A stretch of DNA of 64,000 bases from Carnobacterium_B sp045617425 (GTDB lineage: Bacteria; Bacillota; Bacilli; Lactobacillales; Carnobacteriaceae): assembly GCF_045617425.1 (NCBI RefSeq), contig NZ_JAZLIO010000015.1:293609-357608 (forward strand), given 5' to 3'. Below are positions 1 through 7,995 of this stretch, one piece after another. The notes beneath the pieces were generated by a model, which was not told the DNA's origin, did no database searches, and saw only the letters and a program-made list of their open reading frames with translations. How positions within the stretch are numbered: position 1 is the stretch's first letter; each line of letters opens with the position of its first letter. A program made the position numbers and the translations under genes.

Positions 1-312
1 TTCGATTAATTTACGAGAATCTTTAGCACGTAAGTCACCAGCAGAGATTTGTTTCAATCCACCTGGGTTACCGTCGATGTTACGAGAATAGATTTTGTCA
101 GTTGCTTTTTTACCAGTTAATTTTGTTTTGTCAGCGTTGATTACAATTACAAAATCACCTGTATCAACATTTGGTGTGTAAGTTGGTTTATTTTTACCAC
201 GTAAAATAGCTGCGACTACACTTGACATACGTCCCATAGGGATATCAGTTGCGTCTACCACATACCATTTACGTTCTACTTCATTTGGTTTTGCCATATA
301 AGTTGTACGCAC
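1..312 (-). CDS. rplM: 50S ribosomal protein L13 (5' part, runs off window)
   Basis: The visible 104 codons encode the N-terminal part of L13, a large-subunit assembly protein that binds 23S rRNA. The protein begins MRTTYMAKPNEVERKWYVVDA, a characteristic L13 start. The start codon is GTG at 312-310, with a GGAGG Shine-Dalgarno sequence eight bases upstream. L13 is usually about 147 residues, so roughly a third of the gene, and rpsI which normally follows, lie outside the window. The gene has its own promoter and leader, so it is transcribed separately from truA and the GNAT gene. Confidence 0.95.
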   Translation of the reverse strand, partial: MRTTYMAKPNEVERKWYVVDATDIPMGRMSSVVAAILRGKNKPTYTPNVDTGDFVIVINADKTKLTGKKATDKIYSRNIDGNPGGLKQISAGDLRAKDSRKLIE

Positions 313-325
313 GTTTTATTCCTCC

Positions 326-395
326 ATATTCTTATCTGTTTGTTTGAATGCACAATAAGTTTCCGGGGCTCATCGTGGTGGCAAACAATACCATT
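326..395 (-). promoter_or_regulatory. rplM 5' leader (candidate L13 leader RNA)
   Basis: The roughly 70-base untranslated leader between the promoter and the rplM Shine-Dalgarno sequence contains a GC-rich segment (about 361-383) that stands out in AT-rich surroundings. Autoregulatory L13 leader RNAs are known upstream of rplM in Firmicutes, and position and size fit. Assignment is inferred from position; a covariance-model search was not possible. Confidence 0.5.
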
Positions 396-399
396 TAAT

Positions 400-428
400 A
401 TTTTAACCTTAATATTGGTTTTTGTCAA
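400..428 (-). promoter_or_regulatory. rplM promoter
   Basis: On the minus strand a TTGACA -35 box (428-423) and a TAAAAT -10 box (405-400) are separated by exactly 17 bases. This is a near-consensus housekeeping promoter placed about 90 bases before the rplM start. Confidence 0.85.
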
Positions 429-485
429 TTATTTTAATAGAAATAATTTATTTTTTCATCAATTCTATTTTACATTCTAGTTACT

Positions 486-986
486 CTAAACTTTAGGGAC
501 TGGAATAAAGTATGCCATAAATAAATCATCAATATACTGTCCTTCAATCAAGAATTCATCTCTTAAACGACCTTCTATTTCAAAACCGTTTTTTTGATAC
601 AAGTGAATTGCAGCAGGGTTCGTAGACAATACTCGTAAACTTAATTTATGGATCCCATGTTCAGCCGCTAAGGCCTTGATAGCCGTTAGTAAAGCCGATC
701 CTACCCCTTTACCTGCTGCATCCGGATGAACGCCTACATCAATGCTCCACGTCTTCTGGTGAGGAGCTAATCGGCTAGGAGTATGAAACCCTAAGAAACC
801 TACAATTTGCTGATTCTCTTCAGCTATGGCTACCAATTGCGAGCCCTCTGTATAATGCTTCTCGTAATCCTCTACTGTTTCATAAGTCGTGACATGAGGC
901 GTATTGCCTAAATGCCAAATTTGATTTTCAATAGCCATCAATTGGGGATAATCACTTCGTTTACTTGACCGTATGATCCAGTTCAT
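486..986 (-). CDS. GNAT family N-acetyltransferase
   Basis: A 166-residue single-domain GNAT protein that would transfer an acetyl group from acetyl-CoA to an amine; the substrate is unknown. The acetyl-CoA binding motif is visible as AAGKGVGSALL near residues 90-100, followed by the typical LRVLSTNPAAIHLYQKNGF segment in which an aromatic residue follows the N-P-A-I/L-Y motif. The reading frame overlaps the 3' end of truA by 26 bases, which suggests translational coupling, and there is no later methionine that would remove the overlap without destroying the fold. It may modify a ribosomal protein or a small molecule, but nothing here decides. Confidence 0.8.
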   Translation of the reverse strand: MNWIIRSSKRSDYPQLMAIENQIWHLGNTPHVTTYETVEDYEKHYTEGSQLVAIAEENQQIVGFLGFHTPSRLAPHQKTWSIDVGVHPDAAGKGVGSALLTAIKALAAEHGIHKLSLRVLSTNPAAIHLYQKNGFEIEGRLRDEFLIEGQYIDDLFMAYFIPVPKV

Positions 987-1800
987 GCTGCACCTGCTCT
1001 CCTACTTCACTGATTTCTTGATAATCTGTACCTTTTTTAGCGGTTGACGATTCATAATAGACTTCCATCAAATACAATCCTTGAGGTTTAGCCGTTGGAC
1101 CAGCTTCGTTGCGGTCTTTAACTTCTAACAGGCGTTGAATCTCATCTGCTGGGCGCAATCCATTTGCGATTTGCAATAATGTACCCACAAAAATACGGAC
1201 CATATTGTATAAAAAGCCGTTTCCTCTGAAGGTAAAAAGCAATTCATTGTTGAAATCGTCTTTCACTACACTGGCTTCATATACGGTGCGCACTTTATCT
1301 TCTCTACCACTGTTGCTGGCACAAAAACTAGCAAAATCGTGTTCGCCTTCAAGGGCTTTCAGTGCATTTCTCAACTTGTCCATATCAAGTGGATACGGAT
1401 GATGTAACGTATATAACCGTTTAAACGGATCCGGTATCGCATTGAGATCAACACGGTACTGGTATTTTTTTCCAGAAGTGTTGTACCGTGCATGAAAATC
1501 ATCTTCAACAATTGAGACCTCTTTTACAAAAATCTCATCCGTCGTTAAACTGTTCAATGCGCGCTTCATATTTTTAGCTGGGATCATGAATGGGTAATCA
1601 AAATGAATGACTTGCCCTTTAGCATGTACCCCAGAATCGGTTCTTCCAGATCCATGAATAATCACTTCTATTCCCTTGGTCATGATTTTTAACGCTTTTT
1701 GAATCTCGCCTTGCACTGTCCGATCATGCGGTTGGATCTGGAACCCAGCAAAGTGTGTCCCATCGTATTGCACGATCATTTTATAACGTATCCATTTCAT
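961..1800 (-). CDS. truA: tRNA pseudouridine(38-40) synthase TruA
   Basis: TruA converts uridines 38-40 of the tRNA anticodon arm to pseudouridine. The catalytic aspartate is Asp55 in GSGRTDSGVHA, and the N-terminal YDGTHFAGFQ motif is typical. At 279 residues it is about 30 longer than most TruA proteins, because of a polar, acidic C-terminal tail after the conserved LYLMEVYY. The gene follows ecfT, as in many Firmicutes where ecfA1-ecfA2-ecfT-truA-rplM-rpsI is a conserved block. A terminator-like hairpin lies between ecfT and truA, so truA may be partly uncoupled from the transporter genes. Confidence 0.95.
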   Translation of the reverse strand: MKWIRYKMIVQYDGTHFAGFQIQPHDRTVQGEIQKALKIMTKGIEVIIHGSGRTDSGVHAKGQVIHFDYPFMIPAKNMKRALNSLTTDEIFVKEVSIVEDDFHARYNTSGKKYQYRVDLNAIPDPFKRLYTLHHPYPLDMDKLRNALKALEGEHDFASFCASNSGREDKVRTVYEASVVKDDFNNELLFTFRGNGFLYNMVRIFVGTLLQIANGLRPADEIQRLLEVKDRNEAGPTAKPQGLYLMEVYYESSTAKKGTDYQEISEVGEQVQHELDHTVK

Positions 1801-1840
1801 TTGTTTGACTCCTTTACACTACCTTGTTCTAAGGGAATTA

Positions 1841-1886
1841 AAAGTCAAAGAACCTCTCGCAACCTAGCAGAAAGGTTCTTTGACTT
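1841..1886 (-). terminator. Hairpin with short T-run between ecfT and truA
   Basis: A perfect 14-bp inverted repeat (AAGTCAAAGAACCT / AGGTTCTTTGACTT) with a 17-base loop. Read on the minus strand it is followed by TTTTAATT, so it can act as an intrinsic terminator or attenuator after ecfT. It has no T-run in the plus direction. Confidence 0.65.
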
Positions 1887-1892
1887 CTTGCA

Positions 1893-2690
1893 TCAATTTC
1901 TCAATACGACTAATCCGACGGTCAATACAGCATAACTCAGCATCGCTACAGTATCGCGTGACACCCATTCGAGTTGACGGTATTTTGTACGTCCTTCGCC
2001 GCCTTTGTACCCTCTGGCTTCCATAGCCGTAGCTAATTCTTCCGCACGGTTAAATGAGCTGACGAATAAAGGAATCAAAATGGGAACAATTGCTTTCATT
2101 TGTTGGAAAATGTTTCCTTCTCCAAAATCGACTCCACGAGCGCGTTGTGCGTTCATGATTTTTTCGGTTTCATCCATCAATGTTGGCACAAAGCGCAAGG
2201 CAATCGACAACATCAAGGCAATTTCATAAACGGGTACTTTAACTACTTTCAAAGGACGCAATAAGTATTCGATCGCATCAGTTAACGATAATGGCATAGT
2301 GGTCAATGTCAGCAATGTCGACATGAAGATGATTAAGACAAAGCGGCAAAAAATGAATACCCCATTCAATAATCCTTCTTGCGAAATAATAATTGGACCC
2401 CAATCAAAGTACACCGTGCTTCCTCCGGTAAAGAGTACTTGTAAGATTACGGTAAAGAGTATCAGCCAGATTAATGGCTTGACTCCATTGATAAAAAAGC
2501 TCAGTTTAATCGTTGATAAGCGAATCGCTGTTAGCGCAAACGCCAATAATAGCAAATACGTCATCCAATTGTTGGCTAAGAAAATAATCCCGATAAAAAT
2601 AACTGTCCCAAGTAATTTAGCCCTGGGATCTAATTTATGAATCCATGAATCTCCAGGAATGTAACGACCAAAAATCAATTTATCCATCAT
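1893..2690 (-). CDS. ecfT: ECF transporter transmembrane subunit EcfT
   Basis: EcfT is the membrane scaffold of energy-coupling factor vitamin importers. It links the two ATPases to exchangeable substrate-binding (S) subunits such as RibU for riboflavin. The 265-residue protein has several hydrophobic segments and the two diagnostic Ala-Arg-Gly coupling motifs, AQRARGVDFG near residue 185 and AMEARGYKGG near residue 223. The start overlaps the ecfA2 stop by four bases, showing tight translational coupling. The S subunits are encoded elsewhere. In Listeria the ECF module also supports flavin traffic for extracellular electron transfer, which is relevant to the EET locus in this window. Confidence 0.95.
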   Translation of the reverse strand: MMDKLIFGRYIPGDSWIHKLDPRAKLLGTVIFIGIIFLANNWMTYLLLLAFALTAIRLSTIKLSFFINGVKPLIWLILFTVILQVLFTGGSTVYFDWGPIIISQEGLLNGVFIFCRFVLIIFMSTLLTLTTMPLSLTDAIEYLLRPLKVVKVPVYEIALMLSIALRFVPTLMDETEKIMNAQRARGVDFGEGNIFQQMKAIVPILIPLFVSSFNRAEELATAMEARGYKGGEGRTKYRQLEWVSRDTVAMLSYAVLTVGLVVLRN

Positions 2691-3577
2691 TTGGCATCAC
2701 CTGCTTTTGACTCATTGGGTTGCAGTTTCAAAGATGCCGCAATCACATCTGCTAAATCATTGGTCGTTAACGGTAAGCCATTAAAGATAAGGCCCGTTTT
2801 CTCGCTCAGGAGGCTACCAAACGAAACGGCAGCAGGAACACCTAATTGCTTCGATTCAAGCCACTCTGCGTCTTTAAATACGTCTTGAGGATCTCCTTCT
2901 TTAATGACAGTCCCTTTTTCAAGAACAACCATATGATCCGCGTAATTTGCTACGTCATCCATTTGGTGCGTCACTAAGATAATGGTCAACCCTTGCGTAC
3001 GGTATAACTGATAGAACATCTCCATCATTTCTTTGCGTCCTTGTGGATCAAGACCGGCAGTTGGTTCATCTAAGACCAAGACTTCAGGTTCCATCGCTAA
3101 AACGCCGGCAATCGCCACACGTCGCATTTGGCCACCAGACAGGTCAAACGGTGAGCGTTCCAAGTAAGACTCGTCTAAGCCCACTATAGGCAGCATACGT
3201 TTCGCTAACTCAAGACCCTCTTCTTCTGTAGCTCCAAAGTTTTTCGGTCCAAAAGCAATATCTTTAGCAACCGTTTCTTCAAACAACTGTGACTCCGGAA
3301 ATTGGAAGACGATTCCGACTTTCTTACGGATGCCTTTCAAGTTCTTGTTATTGGATTGTGACGTAATGACACGGTTGCCAATCGTCACGGTTCCTTCACT
3401 CGGTTTCATCAAGGCATTCAAGTGTTGCAATACAGTAGATTTCCCACTACCCGTATGCCCTACTAAAGCGGTAAAGCTGCCTTCTTTAATGTGCAAGTCA
3501 ATATCAAAAAGTGCCCGATTTTGGAAAGGTGTCCCTTTTTGGTAGGTATAGCCTACTTTTTCGAAAGTAATGTCCAT
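2687..3577 (-). CDS. ecfA2: ECF transporter ATPase EcfA2
   Basis: This 296-residue ABC ATPase is the second of the two EcfA subunits that power vitamin uptake with EcfT. Walker A is GHTGSGKST (about residues 39-47), the signature is LSGGQMRR, and Walker B is LVLDEPTAGLDP. The 5' end overlaps ecfA1 by 25 bases and the 3' end overlaps ecfT by four bases, so the three genes are read as one unit. The assignment as A2 rests on its position second in the operon and on the longer C-terminal region. Confidence 0.93.
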   Translation of the reverse strand: MDITFEKVGYTYQKGTPFQNRALFDIDLHIKEGSFTALVGHTGSGKSTVLQHLNALMKPSEGTVTIGNRVITSQSNNKNLKGIRKKVGIVFQFPESQLFEETVAKDIAFGPKNFGATEEEGLELAKRMLPIVGLDESYLERSPFDLSGGQMRRVAIAGVLAMEPEVLVLDEPTAGLDPQGRKEMMEMFYQLYRTQGLTIILVTHQMDDVANYADHMVVLEKGTVIKEGDPQDVFKDAEWLESKQLGVPAAVSFGSLLSEKTGLIFNGLPLTTNDLADVIAASLKLQPNESKAGDAK

Positions 3578-4392
3578 AACCAGTCCACCATCCCTTCTTC
3601 GGTTAAATACTCTGTTGGAACATTGATCCCACGATTGCGTAAATCGCTTTTCAGCTTCTCAGCAAATGGCAGATCAAGACCCATTTCAATCAGTTGATCG
3701 CCATAAGAAAAAATCTCTTCCGGCGTTCCTTCTTGCACCAATTCTCCATTTTTCATCACTAGAACACGATTGGCATTTGCTGCTTCATCGATATCATGAG
3801 TGATTGAAATAACCGTTAAATTGGCTCTTTCTTTAATCTCTTTGACTGTTGCCAAAACTTCTTGTCTTCCCTGAGGGTCTAACATACTCGTTGCTTCATC
3901 CAAAATAATGATTTGCGGACGTAATGCAACCACTCCAGCAATCGCTACGCGTTGTTTTTGTCCACCCGATAAACGAGCCGGTTCTTTTTCCATAAAATCT
4001 TGCATTTTAACTCGTGTAATGGCGCTTTTTACGCGTTCAATCATTTCATCTCTAGGTATCCCTTGATTTTCTAATCCAAATGCAACGTCATCTTGAACCG
4101 TTGAGCCTACAAATTGATTATCCGGATTTTGAAAAACCATACCGACCATCTCACGAATTTTCCAAATATTTTCTTCACTTAAAATAAGTCCGCCAACGGT
4201 TACTTCACCTTGACTAGGAGCAACTAACCCATTGATCGTTTTTGCAAGAGTAGACTTACCAGAACCATTGTGACCAATAATAGCAATCCATTCGCCTTCT
4301 TCAATGGAAAGAGAGACATTATTTAACGCTGGTCGATCATCAGTTTCATGGTATTGATAGGAAATATCTTTTAACGTTATGATTTTATTCAC
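3553..4392 (-). CDS. ecfA1: ECF transporter ATPase EcfA1
   Basis: This 279-residue ABC ATPase pairs with EcfA2 to form the motor of the ECF module. Walker A is GHNGSGKST, the signature LSGGQKQR, and Walker B IIILDEATSMLDP. It is the first gene of the ecfA1-ecfA2-ecfT unit. The roughly 500 bases upstream hold no gene and include the hairpin cluster, so expression presumably starts from a promoter inside that region; I could not identify one clearly. Confidence 0.93.
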   Translation of the reverse strand: MNKIITLKDISYQYHETDDRPALNNVSLSIEEGEWIAIIGHNGSGKSTLAKTINGLVAPSQGEVTVGGLILSEENIWKIREMVGMVFQNPDNQFVGSTVQDDVAFGLENQGIPRDEMIERVKSAITRVKMQDFMEKEPARLSGGQKQRVAIAGVVALRPQIIILDEATSMLDPQGRQEVLATVKEIKERANLTVISITHDIDEAANANRVLVMKNGELVQEGTPEEIFSYGDQLIEMGLDLPFAEKLKSDLRNRGINVPTEYLTEEGMVDWLWTLLSKK

Positions 4393-4665
4393 TGAACATT
4401 CCTCACGTTCTATATACTAAAAAAGAATCAATTCTTTTCCAGCTTTCTAAGTACAAATTTAGTTAAGACTAACAAAAAATAAGCTACGTTGCAATACACT
4501 CAACGAATACTGCTTTTCCTCAGACTTAAATTACTTACTGCTTTATAGTATAACATTACACAATCTTTTTTTGGGGTGTCTTGACACTATTTTACAGAAC
4601 TTTTAACTCTTTTTTCATTTTTTCGAAACAAAAATAACTTATTCTCAAATTGATTCCCTTTTTAT

Positions 4666-4780
4666 GGATAAGTGAGTACCTATTATTGCTTCACTTGTCC
4701 CTTAAACCTGCTTTGATGGACAAGTGATCAAACTTTTAGATGTCACTCTTCCGTGAAAAGTCGTTTCATGGAAGAGTGAC
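4666..4780. repeat. Cluster of palindromic hairpin repeats
   Basis: Within 115 bases there are consecutive inverted repeats sharing a TCACTTGTCC-type core. They are TCACTTGTCC (4691-4700) with GGACAAGTGA (4718-4727); the related GGATAAGTGA (4666-4675), which can also pair with 4691-4700; and a very strong 17-bp stem at 4742-4758 / 4764-4780 with a 5-base loop and one G-U pair. A degenerate partner CACTTGTCCG follows at 4796-4805. None is followed by a clear T-run. The repetition of one motif argues for a repeat family or an RNA structure rather than a simple terminator. Confidence 0.7.
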
Positions 4781-4906
4781 TCCTCTTCTCTACTTCACTT
4801 GTCCGTTAAAAGATATTTTATGACCCAATCCAATAAGACAGACTACTTTTATGCAGCACATACAGTCTAATGAATAGATATAACAGCATAAAAAATAGCT
4901 TAGTTA

Positions 4907-5080
4907 AAATTTCTGGAGGAGGAGGGATTGAATGTAGTCGTATAAAGGATTCAATTCGAATGACAAAGTATTATCGCTTCAGCGACTAAGCTTTGTTTGA
5001 GGCTTGAAAGTCTGAAGAAAAGGCTTCAGACGGTCCCATGGCTCTTCAAAAACAAACCCGTAAATTCCAGGAGAAATTCC
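4907..5080 (-). ncRNA. Structured repeat element, copy 1 (candidate ncRNA)
   Basis: A ~174-base element that closely resembles the one at 63651-63815. Both are closed by AATTTCTGGA paired with TCCA-(3-base bulge)-GAAATT. Both contain a 34-base internal hairpin (here 4963-4996, ACAAAG...CTTTGT) at nearly the same offset. On the minus strand both share blocks near the 5' end (AATTTCTYCTGGAAT, GTTTTT, GGGAC-GTCTG-AGCCT). Here a second local hairpin, GTCTGAAG / CTTCAGAC, lies at about 5010-5031. The strand is uncertain; the minus strand is chosen because both copies lie downstream of minus-strand terminators. Confidence 0.6.
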
Positions 5081-5126
5081 TTTTCACCCGGTCAAATACC
5101 ACTAATTTCACTTATCTTTTTGTATT

Positions 5127-5176
5127 AAAAAAGGAAACAAATATATGGACACCCCCACCTATTTGCTTCCTTTCTT
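5127..5176 (-). terminator. Terminator downstream of rplQ
   Basis: Read on the minus strand, GGAAGCAAATA pairs with TATTTGTTTCC across a loop containing a run of G residues, and is followed by TTTTTTAA. It lies about 220 bases after the rplQ stop and is the most likely end of the S10-spc-alpha transcript. Confidence 0.8.
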
Positions 5177-5396
5177 AAGACAAAAAAAATCACTTTCTTT
5201 TGATGAATTTACCTCTCCTGAATGAGCAAACTCAAATCAGGAGAAGTTTCGAGCTAGACTTGGAAACCAATAAAATTGATCCCATCATCATAACACTCTT
5301 TGCATACATCTAAAAAGTGAAACACATTGAATTTCAAACAATTTCAGTAAGCACTAAATACACGCGGCAACTCGTCATTTCAGCACTACATTAAAA

Positions 5397-5777
5397 TTAA
5401 ACTAATTCAATAATAACCATTGGTGCAGCATCGCCGCGACGTGGTTGAGTTTTCATGATACGTGTGTATCCACCTTGACGCTCAGCGTAACGTGGAGCAA
5501 CATCGCTAAATAATTTTTGTAAAACTGATTGAACAACGATATCTTCGCCATCTTCTTTAACAGAAGCGACTTCATTACGTACGAATTCTGCAGCTTGACG
5601 ACGTGCGTGTAAATCGCCTTTTTTACCTAAAGTAATCATTTTTTCAGTCGTTTTACGGACTTCTTTAGCGCGAGCTTCAGTTGTTACGATACGTTCGTTG
5701 ATGATCAAATCAGAAGTTAAGTCGCGTAGCATTGCTTTACGTTGTGAACTTGTACGTCCTAATTTACGGTAACCCAT
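5397..5777 (-). CDS. rplQ: 50S ribosomal protein L17
   Basis: L17 binds 23S rRNA near the exit tunnel. The 126-residue protein begins MGYRKLGRTSSQRKAMLRDL, typical of L17, and ends at a normal length for low-GC Firmicutes. It is the last gene of the alpha operon, 26 bases after rpoA, and is followed by a terminator about 220 bases downstream. Confidence 0.97.
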   Translation of the reverse strand: MGYRKLGRTSSQRKAMLRDLTSDLIINERIVTTEARAKEVRKTTEKMITLGKKGDLHARRQAAEFVRNEVASVKEDGEDIVVQSVLQKLFSDVAPRYAERQGGYTRIMKTQPRRGDAAPMVIIELV

Positions 5778-5803
5778 TGTACATTTCCTCCCTTGTTACA
5801 GTA

Positions 5804-6748
5804 CTAGTCGTCTTGGCGTAAGTTTAAGTCTAATTCAGCTAACTTAAATTTCACTTCTTCAAGTGATTTACGTCCTAGATTACGTACTTTAATCATTTCA
5901 GCTTCAGTTTTATCAGTTAACTCTTGAACAGAATTGATTCCAGCACGTTTCAAACAGTTGTATGAACGAACAGATAAATCAAGCTCTTCAATTGTCATTT
6001 CAAGCATTTTTTCTTTATGAGTTTCTTCTTTTTCTACCATGATTTCAGCTTTACGAGCTTCATCTGTTAGATTTACGAAGACATTCAAATGTTCTGTAAG
6101 AATTTTAGCTGCTAAACTAACAGCCTCTTCTGGACTAATCGAACCATCTGCCCAAACATCAAGTGTTAACTTGTCAGAAATATTTTTTTGACCCACTCGA
6201 GTATTTTCGACTTGATAATTCACACGACTAACCGGGGTGTAAATTGAATCGATTGGTAATACGCCAATTGGCATATCATCTTGTTTGTTGTGTTCAGCTC
6301 GTACATATCCTCGTCCTGATTTTGCTGTCATGCGTACGTGGAAACGTGCGCCTTCTGCAACTGTACAAATGTACAAGTCAGGATTTAGAATTTCAACATC
6401 GCTATCATAAATGATATCAGCTGCTGTTACTACTGCTGGACCCTTCACATCAATTTCAATCGTTTTGTCTTCACCAGAATATAACTTGAGAGCAAGTTTT
6501 TTAATATTTAAAATGATTGATGTTACATCTTCAACAACACCATCGACAGTTGAAAATTCATGTAATACACCATCAATTTGAATAGTAGTTACTGCTGCTC
6601 CTGGAAGAGAAGACAACAAAATACGACGTAGAGAATTTCCTAACGTTGTACCATAACCGCGTTCAAGTGGTTCTACAACGAATTTACCAAACTTGGCATC
6701 ATCGCTGATCTCAATCGTTTCAATTCTTGGTTTCTCAATTTCGATCAT
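5804..6748 (-). CDS. rpoA: DNA-directed RNA polymerase subunit alpha
   Basis: The 314-residue alpha subunit forms the dimer on which RNA polymerase assembles. The N-terminal domain covers about residues 1-230 with the ERGYGTTLGNSLRRILLSSLPG assembly segment. The C-terminal domain (about 245-310) has the helix-hairpin-helix pair including RNLGRKSLEEV, which contacts UP elements and activators. It lies between rpsK and rplQ, the standard alpha-operon order. Confidence 0.98.
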   Translation of the reverse strand: MIEIEKPRIETIEISDDAKFGKFVVEPLERGYGTTLGNSLRRILLSSLPGAAVTTIQIDGVLHEFSTVDGVVEDVTSIILNIKKLALKLYSGEDKTIEIDVKGPAVVTAADIIYDSDVEILNPDLYICTVAEGARFHVRMTAKSGRGYVRAEHNKQDDMPIGVLPIDSIYTPVSRVNYQVENTRVGQKNISDKLTLDVWADGSISPEEAVSLAAKILTEHLNVFVNLTDEARKAEIMVEKEETHKEKMLEMTIEELDLSVRSYNCLKRAGINSVQELTDKTEAEMIKVRNLGRKSLEEVKFKLAELDLNLRQDD

Positions 6749-6821
6749 TCTATCTATACCCCTTTCAAAACGTTAAATTCATGTTACTGAGTGCTACCCG
6801 ACATAGTGAAGCGGCTCTCAA

Positions 6822-7208
6822 TTAAACACGACGGCGTTTTGGAGGGCGGCATCCATTATGTGGAATCGGAGTTACGTCACGAATTGCTGTAACTTCTAAT
6901 CCTGTAGCTTGTAAAGAACGGATAGCTGCTTCACGACCAGAACCTGGTCCTTTAACTGCAACTTCTACAGTTTTCATTCCGTTTTCCATACTTACTTTAG
7001 CAGCTGCTTCTGCTGCCATTTGTGCTGCAAATGGAGTAGATTTTTTTGATCCGCGGAATCCTAGAGCTCCTGCTGAAGACCATGAAATCGCATTTCCATG
7101 TACATCTGTAATCATTACGATTGTGTTGTTAAAAGTAGAACGAATATGTGCAACTCCGCTTTCTACATTCTTTTTAACACGACGTTTACGTGTAACTTTT
7201 TTTGCCAT
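6822..7208 (-). CDS. rpsK: 30S ribosomal protein S11
   Basis: A 128-residue S11, part of the small-subunit platform near the E site. The basic N-terminus (AKKVTRKRRVKK) and the C-terminal DVTPIPHNGCRPPKRRRV are diagnostic. It follows rpsM by 23 bases and has a GGAGGT Shine-Dalgarno sequence. Confidence 0.97.
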   Translation of the reverse strand: MAKKVTRKRRVKKNVESGVAHIRSTFNNTIVMITDVHGNAISWSSAGALGFRGSKKSTPFAAQMAAEAAAKVSMENGMKTVEVAVKGPGSGREAAIRSLQATGLEVTAIRDVTPIPHNGCRPPKRRRV

Positions 7209-7231
7209 GAGGTTACCTCCTTACTAATGTT

Positions 7232-7597
7232 TTATTTTTTTCTGCCTGCAATTGATTTAGCTGGGCCTTTACGAGTACGCGCGTTGTTTTTCGTGTTTTG
7301 TCCACGAACTGGTAAACCACGGCGATGACGTATGCCTCGGTATGATCCGATTTCAATCAATCGTTTGATATCTTGGCTTACTTCACGACGAAGGTCACCT
7401 TCAACTTTTAATGTATCAATTGTCGCACGAATAGCGTCTAATTGATCATTTGACAAGTCACGTACACGAATTTCTTCTGATACGCCAGCATCTTTTAAGA
7501 CTTTTTGAGCTGTTGTTTTACCGATTCCATATACATAAGTTAGAGAAATTACTACACGTTTGTCACGCGGAATATCTACACCTGCAATACGAGCCAT
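7232..7597 (-). CDS. rpsM: 30S ribosomal protein S13
   Basis: S13 (121 residues, MARIAGVDIPRDKR) bridges the subunits at the top of the 30S head. The frame can be extended two codons upstream to a TTG, but the ATG at 7597 is chosen because it matches the family start and sits about ten bases after AGGAGGT. The C-terminal tail TRKGPAKSIAGRKK is the usual tRNA-contacting basic extension. Confidence 0.97.
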   Translation of the reverse strand: MARIAGVDIPRDKRVVISLTYVYGIGKTTAQKVLKDAGVSEEIRVRDLSNDQLDAIRATIDTLKVEGDLRREVSQDIKRLIEIGSYRGIRHRRGLPVRGQNTKNNARTRKGPAKSIAGRKK

Positions 7598-7628
7598 TAA
7601 CAATTACACCTCCTGTTTTTTTAAATGA

Positions 7629-7742
7629 TTATCCTTGACGTTGTTTGTGTTTAGGGTTTTCGCAAATCACCATAACACGTCCTTTACGACGGATAACTTT
7701 GCATTTGTCACAAATTTTCTTTACTGATGGTCTTACTTTCAT
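7629..7742 (-). CDS. rpmJ: 50S ribosomal protein L36
   Basis: A 37-residue gene between infA and rpsM, translated from the sequence as MKVRPSVKKICDKCKVIRRK... and ending KHKQRQG. It carries the zinc-binding cysteine set (C-x2-C ... C ... H) of the zinc-containing (C+) L36. The position between infA and rpsM is the standard one. Confidence 0.96.
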   Translation of the reverse strand: MKVRPSVKKICDKCKVIRRKGRVMVICENPKHKQRQG

Positions 7743-7776
7743 GAACTATACCTCCTATTTTATTGACGGAGTACAA

Positions 7777-7995
7777 TTATTTAAAGCGATAAGTTATGCG
7801 ACCACGTGATAAATCGTAAGGTGACAACTCAACTGTGACTTTGTCTCCTGGTAGGATTCTAATGTAGTGCATTCGGATTTTACCTGAAACGTGAGCCAAT
7901 ACAACATGGCCATTTTCAAGTTCGACTTTAAACATTGCATTCGGCAAAGTTTCAACGACTGTTCCTTCAATTTCAATGACATCGTCTTTCGCCAC
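7777..7995 (-). CDS. infA: Translation initiation factor IF-1
   Basis: IF-1 is a 72-residue OB-fold protein that occupies the ribosomal A site during initiation. MAKDDVIEIEGTVVETLPNAMF and the C-terminal SPYDLSRGRITYRFK are characteristic. It stands at the head of the infA-rpmJ-rpsM-rpsK-rpoA-rplQ group and is preceded by its own promoter at 8131-8159. Confidence 0.97.
   Translation of the reverse strand: MAKDDVIEIEGTVVETLPNAMFKVELENGHVVLAHVSGKIRMHYIRILPGDKVTVELSPYDLSRGRITYRFK

Larger units (their letters stand above)
4393..5396. other. 1-kb intergenic region between rplQ and ecfA1
   Basis: No credible reading frame is present on either strand. From right to left it holds an 8-bp hairpin (TCTCCTGA / TCAGGAGA, about 5213-5243), the rplQ terminator (5127-5176), the structured repeat (4907-5080), the hairpin cluster (4666-4780) and an AT-rich stretch up to ecfA1. 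It separates the alpha operon from the ecf genes. Confidence 0.7.

Noticed and set aside
6822..7328. Overlapping frames antisense to ribosomal genes, for example plus-strand 7098-7328 over rpsK/rpsM
   Set aside because: They lack ribosome binding sites and conserved motifs and mirror the codon structure of the highly conserved genes on the other strand.
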